Shown here: in pieces, positions 52,449 to 62,342 of the stretch
Position numbering within the stretch: position 1 is the stretch's first letter
Layout: every line of letters begins with the position of its first letter
DNA from: Saccharina japonica
Taxonomy: Eukaryota > Sar > Phaeophyceae > Laminariales > Laminariaceae
Assembly (NCBI GenBank): GCA_008828725.1
Contig: MEHQ01002289.1
Coordinates: 627,240-691,239, forward strand
DNA length: 64,000 bases
Direction of reading: 5' to 3'
Made by a program: the position numbers and the translations under genes
The notes under the pieces: generated by a model
Seen by the model: the letters and a program-made list of their open reading frames with translations, nothing else
The model's database searches: none
What the model was told of the DNA's origin: nothing

Positions 52449-54706
52449 GAACTGCGGTGTACTACTGCTGCTGTGCGTGTTGACGTGCTGACGGCCTGAA
52501 AGAGAGTAATGATGACTTACTCCACCCTCCCGTGATACTTCAAGACGAAAGGGCAACAATGGTACAGCAACAACACAACAGCAGTACGAGTAACCGTACG
52601 AACACATCAGTACAGTACGTACACTAGTAGTGCAATAGCAGTACAAAGAGCTCAGTCGCAAGAGCATCCGGTATCGCCTCAAACCGTGTTGGGCCAATTG
52701 ACATCAATGTCACACCAGCGCAAAAACGAAATATGACCTTATCAGGTAGCGCGACTCCCGCGGAACGACCACAATACGAAAAGATAAACAAGAGACAAGA
52801 GAAAAAAATAAGAACAGAAACAAAACTGACGAAAAGACAAGAAAAAAATGATGAAAAGACCACAAACAATAGTAATAAAGACTAAAAAGATGAACAAACG
52901 AAAATATCTGTCGAGAAGACAACAACAGCAACATCAACAGCAACAGCAACAACTGCAGTGCAACCCAATCCAACAAACACCGAAAAAGCACTTCGGCCGG
53001 GTTCGACCAAACCAGTTACCTGGTACACTTTAAGAAAGACGACGGCGACGATAAGTTTTTGGTGTTGAAATTTGGGTCTTAAGAGACCCAAAATTTCCGG
53101 AGAAAAAACAACAACAAAAAAACCCATTCGCAAAAGACTCGGGTAGGGCGCATAAAACACGTACCAAATTTCAGGGCCTATCTCCAAAAAACGGCGTGGA
53201 CATTTGGACTTTTGTGCTTTAAAAGTGCAAAAATAGGCGTTGTCTCGTAATTACTTAGTTTCAGTATGTAATCGATTTTGGGCGTTAAATATGACTTAAT
53301 ATGATCATACGCAGTCAGATCTTCGAATATTTGCGTGAAACTTTGTACAAACATGCCTTGGACCACCTGGAAGCGGCACGTCCAAAAAACAAAATGGGGG
53401 GAAAACATGTGTTCCTACGGAAACGCCTGACTATTGTGGACGTCTTTGAAGGCCTGTGATTGGTCGGGCCACATTTTCGGCGGCAGCGCCAGCTCTAGAT
53501 CCTTGAACAAAAAACTGGCGACGTCACCCTCTTCCACTGCTCATGGCGGTCAGTATGATACCAAATATGTGACATTGGAGTTGCTATTGCATGCGGCATT
53601 CGTGACTGACAAAATTTGCGGTGATATGCCTGAACCAGCTCGTATACGAAGTACAATATTTATAGGGGGGGTCATATTGGATTTGTTTAGCTCGATTTCT
53701 GCACCTTGCCCGTTTTTGGTTGGTCTGCGTATCAGTATCGGCGACAACGACAACCGATTGGTAAATCACGGCAACGTTTGATTTTGGCCAGTTCCGGTGA
53801 CGACAACTGATTGGCTACTCACGACGACTCGGGACCCATCAGCCACTCGCGACGTCGACCTACCGATTAGTCAATTACGACGACTCGGGACCGATCAGCT
53901 GCTCCCGGTTTCGTAACACCGCCGATGCCACCTCCATCGCCACGGCCATCGCCAAGCTGCCGCTCGTCCCCAAAACCAAAAGCACATACCGTACACGCCC
54001 ACACACATAGAGTACAGGACCCCTATACTATACTCTACCACTCTGACCGGGAGTATAAGCTCCGTTTGATGTTCATATCTTATATATTCCTGGCCAAAAA
54101 GGTACTACAGCAGTATGTGTACGGTAGATATCAAGAAAACGAGAGGAAAGAAAGCCAGGCCGAGATTTGCAGTAAAACAAAAAAATGGAGAGCCGTTATA
54201 ATGAAGCTTAGTGTAGAATACGCTCTGTGCCAGGTAGGAAGTCAACACTAGCCCGGCGTTCCTATTTATCGCTATGAATGGGTGTTCTGTACTGTAGACA
54301 CACAAAACACACATAAAACACACACAGAACACACGAATTTTGGTCGCACGTAGCACGCGACACATGTATATGTGTCTCTTTTTTAGGTGCATATGCAACA
54401 CAAACACGAAAGGTCCTGGATCTATGGCTATCATCCTGAGAAGGGGCCCGCCTGGGTTTCGCGTGGTGTATTGTCCTACATAACGATCACCACTACTACT
54501 ACTGTAGACTCTTTGCTGTGCAATTTCATGACGACGAGCTACCGTATACTGTAACCGAGCGATAAGACAACACAACCCCTGGGATGAACTTCAGAGCCGA
54601 TTGTCTCCAAAACCAGGAGGGCGCACAACAAACTAGAAATGGCGGCTTTGGCAATATCTCGTCAAAATCTCTACATAGACGCGTCGCTCGATCGGCGTTT
54701 TCACTC
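51996..54706. other. no gene supported
   Basis: Includes CAG-rich sequence at 52025-52085, a trinucleotide array (below), a small hairpin AAATTTGGGTCT/AGACCCAAAATTT at 53068-53095, and a weak duplication of GACGACTCGGGACC at 53820-53900. ORFs at 53434-53781 (both strands) match nothing I know. Confidence 0.4.
52345..52446 (+). repeat. CTA trinucleotide repeat
   Basis: More than 30 uninterrupted CTA/ACT triplets. Confidence 0.95.
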
Positions 54707-54795
54707 TTAACCCATTCAGAACTGGAAACAATTATCCCACACTAATTTTAAGTAGTTTGTCCCCGAATTCGCGGGACCAGTTCTTCGGGGGTTAA
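54707..54795 (-). mobile_element. TTAA-flanked MITE, full-length copy (inverted)
   Basis: TTAACCCATTCAGAACTGG at the left and GACCAGTTCTTCGGGGGTTAA at the right are the inverted terminal repeats (the last phrase is 21 bases with TTAA included, so compare GACCAGTTCTTC). The same family as 6534 and 61138. Confidence 0.82.
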
Positions 54796-55114
54796 GGCTT
54801 TACCGTAAGACATTCATTCGTCAGAGGGTGTGTCTTATCTTACTAATAGTATACGAATAGTACTAATAGTATCGCCGGTGTGATAAGGAAAATTGCGGCA
54901 ATTACCTAACCATGGAATACCGTCATCAATAACACTGACCCATCAAACAGAAAACAAAAGGCGACGTTATACGCGTAGACTCCTTCCTTGCTGCGCCTTT
55001 TCGTGACTTGTATACGTAGTGGTAAGGGCGAGAGCATGGGAGACCAACAGCACACATTGCTCAAAAACTCAATACATAAATATGAAGAAAACGCACCACC
55101 GATGCACGTACGTA

Positions 55115-56142
55115 CAGTACTGGGCCCGCTATAGTGCAGGGGTGTGTCCAGAGATTTCACTTGCACTATACCAGGCACCTGCACTACCCAGTAGAGTGCC
55201 TCAGTAGTGCAGGTTCGGCACTATTGAAGTTTTGAATATCCCTCAATAGTGCAGGACCTGCACTATTGAGGCACTCTTTGACTTCATGGTGTGGCGTTCA
55301 CGCTTTGTGGGGCTAACAGAGTACGAAATGGATCGAAATTATGTATTAATAGTGGACGAAGCTAAATCTGAGTCCTCGTTGCCTTCCTTCGAGTTGCAAG
55401 ATAGAAAAAGACAAAACAGCAAAAAAAAACACCACAGGAAGCGCACTGCAAAAAAACGAGCAACCATGTACCCCTCGCCCTCACTACGTCGCGACAAACT
55501 CCCTCATGTCTGCCTAGCGCACCTGCTTCGATATTGCAAGAAAAATACAACAACAAACAAACCAAGACAAGCGCGACAGGAAGCGCACCGCAAGGGAAAC
55601 AAACAACCATGACCAGAACCCTTCCTACTGCCCCCGTTCGTTTTCTTCGCGCATTTAGATGGTCCCGCCCCGGCACGCTCAGCTGGTGTCGCTTTGCGCT
55701 TGCCAGCCTTGGCGACGCAAGTGCTGCAGATGCGTTTCATTTCGTGGTCGTCAAACATGCTGCCACAATTACCGTGGAGCCGCCCGCCACATCCTCCCTG
55801 ACAGACGTGGCCATGAGGGGCTTGCGGCGTTCTGTCTTGTTCATGGCACAGTTCACCGTCCGCACAAGGCATGGTGCGCCTCTGCGTAGAGCTCTTCGGG
55901 TCTGCAGCAGCACGTGTACCCTCGTTTCTGTGTGGCGTCTGTCCGCTGTCCGTGTGTGTGTATGTGTGTGTACAACCTGCACTATTGCGGGCCACCGCGG
56001 TGCCCAACCTGCACTATAGCGGGAGTGCCCTCAATAGTGCAGGACCTGCACTATTGAGGGCGCTGTCTGTGTCCAGAGATTTTACCTGCACTATACCGGG
56101 CACCTGTACTATCCAACCTGCACTATAGCTGGCCCAGTACTG
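55115..56142. mobile_element. Tc1/mariner-like element (1028 bp) with TA target duplication
   Basis: Left end CAGTACTGGGCCCGCTATAG; right end CTATAGCTGGCCCAGTACTG, an inverted match of about 24 bp, flanked by TA at 55113-55114 and 56143-56144. Known Tc1 termini begin CAGTGCTGGCC, very close. Just inside both ends are several CTGCACTAT / ATAGTGCAGG words in alternating orientation, forming subterminal repeats of about 150 bp. No transposase is seen; the inside carries a Cys-rich ORF on minus. Non-autonomous. Confidence 0.82.
55504..56007 (-). CDS. cysteine/histidine-rich ORF carried inside the Tc1-like element
   Basis: From about 55870 on minus: MPCADGELCHEQ, then PHGHVCQGGCGGRLHGNCGS, then MKRICSTCVAKAGKRK. 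The order C-x6-C-H, H-x-C-x3-C, LHGNC, C-x2-C is like a cross-braced zinc finger (PHD or RING-like); such fingers often precede transposase or recombinase domains. After the finger come a basic stretch (KRKATPAERAGAGPSKCAKK) and then low-complexity sequence, so the ORF is probably truncated. Either M at 56007 or the MPCADGEL Met could be the start; the second is more sensible. Confidence 0.5.
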   Translation of the reverse strand: MGTAVARNSAGCTHTYTHTDSGQTPHRNEGTRAAADPKSSTQRRTMPCADGELCHEQDRTPQAPHGHVCQGGCGGRLHGNCGSMFDDHEMKRICSTCVAKAGKRKATPAERAGAGPSKCAKKTNGGSRKGSGHGCLFPLRCASCRACLGLFVVVFFLQYRSRCARQT

Positions 56143-56260
56143 TATTGACATTGTAATTCGTATATATTATGCTGGGATTGCAATACCAGGTATTATAGTA
56201 TCCATACATGAATCTCACGCATCGCTCAGCACTCACTTTTTGCAAAGTTGGGGACAAAAC

Positions 56261-56341
56261 TTCTTACCACAATCCTAACGTCTGATGTTCTTACCACAAT
56301 CCTAACGTCTGATGTTCTTACCACAATCCTAACGTCTGATG
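56261..56341 (+). repeat. perfect 27-bp tandem repeat, 3 copies
   Basis: TTCTTACCACAATCCTAACG plus TCTGATG, three times with no difference, then TTCTTACAG. Confidence 0.95.
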
Positions 56342-56462
56342 TTCTTACAGTAAAATAAGCTAAAAAATACTGGCATATCGAAACAATGAGCCATTACTCC
56401 GAACGCCGGCCAACAGCCCCCCCCCCCCGCCCGCCCGAAACACGGTACATAAGAGAGGAAAA

Positions 56463-56856
56463 GTGCGGGCAGCCGCGATTCCGTCTACCTCCCATGCACA
56501 GATGAGCCCTTGTGGCAAAGCAATAGAGAGTAGAACTCACATAGTGGGAAAATGTGAAATGTACAACGAGGGATGCGATGTGTTAAGAGGAGACGAGGAA
56601 AATAGACGAATGCCACATGGAGAAGTTTGGTACACTAGAAAATAGCGAGAAATCGATCGCTATTTTAGGAGATAGATGGTGGCGCCAGGCGGCGAAACAG
56701 GAAGGGGATAAGATTACCAAAGCATCTCTATGTAATATACGGAAACAACGTAATGGGCGCGCAACTGTTGGAGGCGTCTCTATTAGGAGTAGGAAATGTA
56801 CTCCGTCTCGAAAGGGATGCGTGGTCAATGGTCAAATGACTAAAGGCAAGCAATAA
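56463..56856 (+). mobile_element. LINE 3' fragment (end of reverse-transcriptase ORF)
   Basis: The frame reads MSPCGKAIESRTHIVGKCEM, then, after a one-base shift near 56588, MEKFGTLENSEKSIAILGDR and WWRQAAKQEGDKITKASLCN, GGVSIRSRKCTPSRKGCVVN and GQMTKGKQ with TAA. The C-x2-C-x8-H-x4-C pattern (CGK..SRTHIVGKC, with one Cys lost) is the zinc knuckle that ends many LINE ORF2 proteins. The copy is 5' truncated, as is usual for LINEs. The following C-run at 56866 is unrelated. Confidence 0.65.
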
Positions 56857-57127
56857 ATTAGTACGCCCCCCCCCCCCCCCCCTGTCCCGCCCGCCCCCGC
56901 CCCCACCTCCACCCTTCCCTCATATCTCGCCGAGGCGTAAACTCACGTATTTCCAGCCGAGGTCCGCCCCGCAAGCGGAGCAGGTGATGTCTGCGACGAC
57001 ATGCATGCCGGTCAAAAGGCGTCGTTCTTCAGGCCTGCCCGCTGTCACGTTTACGCACCGCTCGAACAGGAATGCGCGTCCCCCGTGCCCGTGGAAGCAC
57101 TGGCACCATATACACACAAACCCGACA
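56857..57127. other. no gene supported
   Basis: A C-rich run at about 56866-56882 and GC-rich sequence; a minus ORF with DITCSACGADLGWKYVS (57000-56930) has a CxxC pair resembling a zinc ribbon or Yippee/CULT-type knuckle but is too short to call. Confidence 0.3.
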
Positions 57128-57500
57128 AGCCAAGGATAAGGATAAGGATAAGGTTAATGATAATAGTAGGAATAAGGATAACGGTAGGTAGAAGGATAAG
57201 GAAAAGGGCAATGATAAGGGTGAGGTTAATAATAAGGGAAGTGGACAAGGGTAAGGATATTGAAAATAATAAGGATGGGGGTGAGGATAAGGAAAAGGAT
57301 AGGGATAAGGATAAGGATAAGAAAAAGGACATGGATAAGGATAAGTACAAAGCTAAGGTCAAGGACAAGGATAAGGACAGGGATACGGACAAGGAAAACG
57401 AAAAAAAAAGGGTAAGGATCGTAGAGGTAAGGATGTGGATAGTGATAGGGAGTACGATAAAGACATGTATAAGGATATCGGTAAGGATAAAGGATAAGGG
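57128..57500 (+). repeat. GGATAA minisatellite
   Basis: About 60 diverged hexamers AAGGAT, drifting to AAGGAC. Lys/Asp-rich on plus, Leu/Ser/Tyr/Pro-rich on minus. Confidence 0.9.
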
Positions 57501-57789
57501 GGTGGTGTTGGAAAGGATGCAACGAAAAAAACGTGATGGTGGTAATGGTGTCGGTGTTTGGTGGTGTCGACGGTTGTGGTTGTGGTGGCAGTGTTAGTAT
57601 TGTGGTTGTTGTTATCTGTCCTCTCCCTCTCGGCCGTTACACGGCCGTGGTTTGCAGTGGCACAGAAGCGATGTCGGAAACGATAATGCAATGGGAAAGC
57701 ACTACTCGCGCGTGTAGCGTGTATGAGACGGGAAGAGAACGCTAAACACGCCCGATCAAGGAGAGACGCGGCTGATACATCTCCGAGCC

Positions 57790-58140
57790 AGAAATTGAAA
57801 AAAAAAACGAGCAATAACCCAACAAGAAGCCGGACAAGAAACCGAACAAAAAGTCGGACAAGAAACCGACATAAAACACCAGACCAGAAACCGAGAAACA
57901 AATTTACCGAACAAGAATCGAACAAGAAAGGAACAAAAGACCGCAAGAAGCTGGACAACAAAATAAACAAGAAAACGAGCAAGAACCGAGCAAGCAACCG
58001 AACGAGAAACCCAACAAGAAGCAGGACAAGAAACCGAGCACGAACCGAACAAGAAACCGAACGAGAAGCCGAACAAGAAGACGGACAAGAAGCCCGACAA
58101 TGAATCGAACAAGAAACCGATAAATGAACAGAGCAAGGAA
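57790..58140 (+). repeat. AAGAAACCGAAC minisatellite
   Basis: Units of about 12-18 bp, CAAGAAACCGAAC or CAAGAAGCCGGAC. The Arg/Asn/Thr-rich ORF on plus comes from it. Confidence 0.9.
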
Positions 58141-58435
58141 ACCACTCGACTGATGGTACCCTTTACCCCCCCGAGCGGAGGCGCTTGCGCCTACCCTGGA
58201 TATTATGCATGTTCAATAATGGGCAGCTTCAAATAAGGGTGGCCTTTTACTTGAAGGGTTGAATTCAATTCAACTTCCTCCCATTTTATTTCGTTGCCTC
58301 TATCCGTTGTTCAGTACTGGTAGCTCGAGAGCATGTAAGCTCTAGGGATACTTCAGCTGCGAGTCCAACAGAGAAAATGGACAATGCATCAACTTTGACG
58401 CAAAAGCTCACTGACTCTTTGATTGAATGATTGCT

Positions 58436-58540
58436 TCATCGAAAGATCGATCGAGTGGTTGGGTATTGGCTGACGGGTTGGTGGGTTGACGGATTGGTGG
58501 GTTGATTGATTGATTGGTTGATTGATTGGTTGATTTGAGT
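58436..58540 (+). repeat. TGATTGAT/GGGTTGGT tetramer-like repeat
   Basis: GGTTGATTGATTGATTGG and related words for about 100 bp. Confidence 0.8.
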
Positions 58541-58869
58541 TTATACGCATGTCGGTCGCGCGTGTTCTCCACTTACTCGATCCCCAGTTATGTAGTCCAA
58601 AAAGAGAATCACGTACATAGAAGCCGATTTACTCACAACACCGCCGTAGTGCAAAATGGGCCCAGATTGTTGCTGCAGCAGACGGCCCTTCCAAGTGCTG
58701 CACTTGTTTGATACGAAGGGTGGCGTCCGAGATAATCTGTGATGCATCATACGAATGGTTTAAGTTTGGGATATTCTGTGATGTATTACTCTCACCTCGG
58801 AGATGACGTGGTCGCGCGTTGCCAGGTGGGCACGGCACATGCAGCACGTGTACACCGAGCTTCCCCCCT

Positions 58870-59990
58870 CCAGGTACACCTTCTGTAAGCGATGCCGTGA
58901 GCGATGCCGTAAGCGATACCGTCACGTAAGCGGTGTGATATCGCGAGAGATACCGTGAGCGATAGCGTAGGCGATACCGAAATCCATACCGCGAGCAATA
59001 CCGTAAGCGATACCATGACATCATGAGCGATACGGCGGTTGACATCATGAGCGATACATAAGCGACACCATGACATCATGATCGATACCGTGGTTGACAT
59101 CATGAGCGATACCGCAAGCGATACCATGACATCATGAGCGATACCGTATTACGTAAGTGGTAAATGCAAGAAACACCGTGATCGACAATGTGAGCGAGTG
59201 AGCGAATAGCCTAAGCTGTAACGTAAGCGCTAACTGACGCGACAACGTAACCGACACTGTGAGCGATAAAGCGATACCATAAGTAACACAGTAGTAGGTG
59301 ATATCATCCCATGAGAGATACCGTATTCGATACCGTAAGCGATAACAAACGCGATACTGTAAGCGACGCCGAAAACGGCACTGAAAACGACCCCGTAAGC
59401 GATGCCCGGTGCGGAAAGTGATAGCGGCAGCGATCATGGAAGCGATACCAAAAGCGATGCCGAAATTGGTACCGCAAGCGGCACCGCGAGAGATACCGTT
59501 AGAGATACCGTGTGCCATGCCGTGAGCGATGCCTCGAGGGATGCCAGAAGCGATAACGGAAGCGTTCCCGTGAGTTAATACCATGGGCGATACCGAAGCG
59601 ATACCATGAGCGATAACGGACGCGACAACGGAAGCGGTGCCAACGCGATACCGGAAGCGCTGCAATAAGCAAAGCCGTGAGCGACACCGTGAGCTATGCC
59701 GTGAGCGTGGGCGATACTGTAGGCTATACCATACGTGATGACATGGGCGATACCGAAAGCAATACCGTAAGCGAAACCGCAAGAAAAACCGTGGCAATAC
59801 CAAAAGCTCTGCCGAAAGCAATACTGGCTGTGCGTCAGCGATGCCGTGAGCTATGATATGCCGAAAGCAATACTGGCTGTGCGTGAGCGATGCCATGAGC
59901 TATGATATGCCGTTAGCAAAATGACGTTAACGATGCCGTTAGCGATACCGTAAGCGATGCCGTACATCAGCAATACCATAAGGCGACTAC
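58870..59990 (+). repeat. 12-bp minisatellite GCGATACCGTAA, about 1.1 kb
   Basis: Around 80 diverged units (AGCGATACCGTG, AGCGATGCCGTG) with internal higher-order duplications, for instance GCAATACTGGCTGTGCGT at 59826 and 59868. Long open frames on minus (RYRLRYRSRY) reflect the unit length being a multiple of three. Confidence 0.9.
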
Positions 59991-61137
59991 TATTTGCAGC
60001 ATAAATACAGTAAAAAGGCTAACGTCACATCGTGTTAAGGCCAGGGAGGATCTTTCAGGAGTATGCTGTCGAGTACACGCGCGTAGGCGTTTCGCCGAAA
60101 ACACAAACTGCTTGGAAACAGAGTGAAGGATTTATAAACAAGATACGAAATTATAAATTTCAGAAAACGTGCTGCAAATGAACAAACTAAAGAGTTTGTT
60201 TTGCCCTTTTTTGTCCTTTTTGGGCTCAGTACCTTTATTTCCATTCGAGAGTCTCCAGTCGAAATCGACTGGAGAACTACTGTAGTGTACATCTCTCGGG
60301 AACGTAATTCTCCTGTCCACACCTTTTCGGGTACGTCGTTTTACCAGTTCAATATGTCCGCCAGGAGACCAGCGAACTTTTGGTTAAAGCCGTATTTTTA
60401 TAGATGGTGTAGCCATGAGACTACAGTAGACTCCCGCGCGTGAATATGTTCCGATTTTGCGAGTTATTTTTGCTGGTGGATCGCAACTTCGAGTTCACGA
60501 AAACACCTCCTGGTTCGTTTCTGGCTGCCCACAACTGCTGTGTGGCGCACCCCGCGCACAAACCCTCATCAAGAGCGTGCCTCAATTTCGCGGTCCGTGG
60601 TTGCTTGTGGGGAGCTGTAGCTGTCCGCAAGTTAAGTGCAAACATTCAGTTGGAGGTAGATTTTTGTCTAATTTTGTGTACTCTAGCTTTCGACATTTTT
60701 TTACCACTGCAGCACCTCAAAGTCGGGTGGGTGTAGGCCTCTGTTGAGAAAGCGCAGACGGTCAATCTGAACAGAATCACAAGTTGCTATGGATGAAACA
60801 CCAAGCTGACACACTCGCTCTTTGCTAAGGCGCGAACCAGCCTAAGGTCAAAATGCAGATGTCTAAATAACGGCGGACTTTACTATGCCGAAAAAACTCT
60901 ATTAATAGAGATTAAAGTCACCCGAAAACCTGGGGGTGGGCGGTGGGTAAGATCCTCCGTGGCCTTAATGTTCCCATGTCGTAATGGTCCCGCTCACGAT
61001 TGGGATTTTTTAACGCTACGTACCGAAGTTAAGAAAATACATACCAGGTACCTATTAATACTACGTAAGTCACTACGAGTACAACAATTTTTCATCGCTG
61101 GTTAGATGATTACTACAGAAACTACGAAATTCAGACG
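59991..61137. other. no gene supported
   Basis: A 22-bp palindrome CTCCAGTCGAAATCGACTGG (plus AG) lies at 60249-60270. Overlapping plus frames at 60440-60747 contain HNCCVAHPAHKPSSRAC, of no known family. TACCAGGTA copy at 61042. Confidence 0.4.
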
Positions 61138-61225
61138 TTAACCCCTTAAGAACTGGTCCCACGTATTTGGGGACGAACTACTTGGAATTAGTGTGGGATA
61201 GGTTTTTCAGTGATGAATGGGTTAA
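61138..61225 (+). mobile_element. TTAA-flanked MITE, full-length copy (88 bp)
   Basis: Starts TTAACCCCTTAAGAACTGG, contains CGAACTACTTGGAATTAGTG, ends TGATGAATGGGTTAA. Terminal inverted repeat of about 19 bp with TTAA at both ends. Confidence 0.82.
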
Positions 61226-61238
61226 TACAAACAACGCA

Positions 61239-61881
61239 TCACATTATAAATAATAGCACGAAAAGCCAACTCCCCACCTTCAGCGCGGCACCCGTCGTCC
61301 GGCCACTAATGGAGGCTGAACCCGCCACCGCCGCTCCCCCCTCCCCCGTTAACGTCCCCGTCCCCACCACGAAGGCGTTTTCCGCCACCCCTCTCCGTGC
61401 TGCCGGTGGAACCTCGAGCTCCCCGCCCGCCGCAGCCGGCGCCTCCGCTACCGGCGCCGCCACCACTGCCGCCGCTACCGCCGCCACCGGGGCGCCGCCG
61501 TCCTCAACAGCACCGCTGCCAGCGTTACCGTCGCCCGCCCCCACCCCCACCACCGCCGCTGCCGCCGCCGCCGCCGAGCGCTCAATCCCTTCTCCCACAG
61601 ACACGCCTCCGGTAATCAAAGGAGGCGATGACGATGATGACGATGACGACGAAGGAGAAGAAACTAGAGACAATGCGACCCGCGTCCCCCTAACCCCTGC
61701 CGGCGCCACCGCTGCGTATCGCCTTGAATGGCGTGGCGACGGCGATCCGCCGCTGCCGCCGCCGCCGCCGTTGCTGCCACTGCCACCGGGGGTGGCGAGA
61801 GAGATAGGAGTTAGAGACGCCGGGAAGGCGGAAGCTCCAAGCGACAAAATCGAGGCCCAGACGCCGCTGATGCCACCGCCA

Positions 61882-61917
<36 letters not shown>

Positions 61918-62342
61918 CCGCTGTTGCCACTGCCGCCGCCACTGCCACTGCCACCGCCGCCGCTCCCGCCGCTTACCCGAGCGCTAAAGGCTCTGCTGCT
62001 ACTGCTGCTGCTGATACCGCTGCTGCTGCTGCTGCTTCTACTGCCGCGCGCGGGCGATGGCAGACGGATCATGGAGGGGTTCCTTGATGACGATGCCAAC
62101 GATGACGGCGGCGATGACGACGACGACGACGATGAGAATGCCGAGGAGAAGGATGACGATGAAGACGACGACGAGGAGGAAGTGAGGGAAAGCCGGGGTT
62201 GAAGCGCTGCGCGGGCGTTTGCAGCTGGGTGCCTTAGGCCCGAGCGCGCAAGGAGCGGCGGCTGGGGCGGGGGCGGGGGGTTTGCTTCCCCGGAGCGGGC
62301 GAGCCTTCCGTTTTCCATTGAGAAAACGGCCGAAGCCATCAC
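61239..62342 (-). CDS. possible low-complexity protein (367 codons); opposite strand also open
   Basis: Minus ORF with Ser runs, a Gly-rich run, Ala-rich stretches and short ordinary pieces (SGVWASILSLGASAFPASLT, AALQPRLSLT). The plus strand is open over nearly the same span (61210-62202; Pro, Ala, Asp and Leu runs). GC-rich triplet repeats remove stops in both directions, so length alone is no evidence. The minus reading is slightly more natural because its non-repeat parts look like normal protein; no domain recognised. Confidence 0.3.

Noticed and set aside
57001-58103. Lys/Asp-rich and Arg/Asn-rich ORFs of 198 and 126 codons
   Set aside because: Products of the GGATAA and AAGAAACCGAAC minisatellites.
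59132-59896. 254-codon minus ORF with RYRLRYRSRY repeats
   Set aside because: Product of the 12-bp array.
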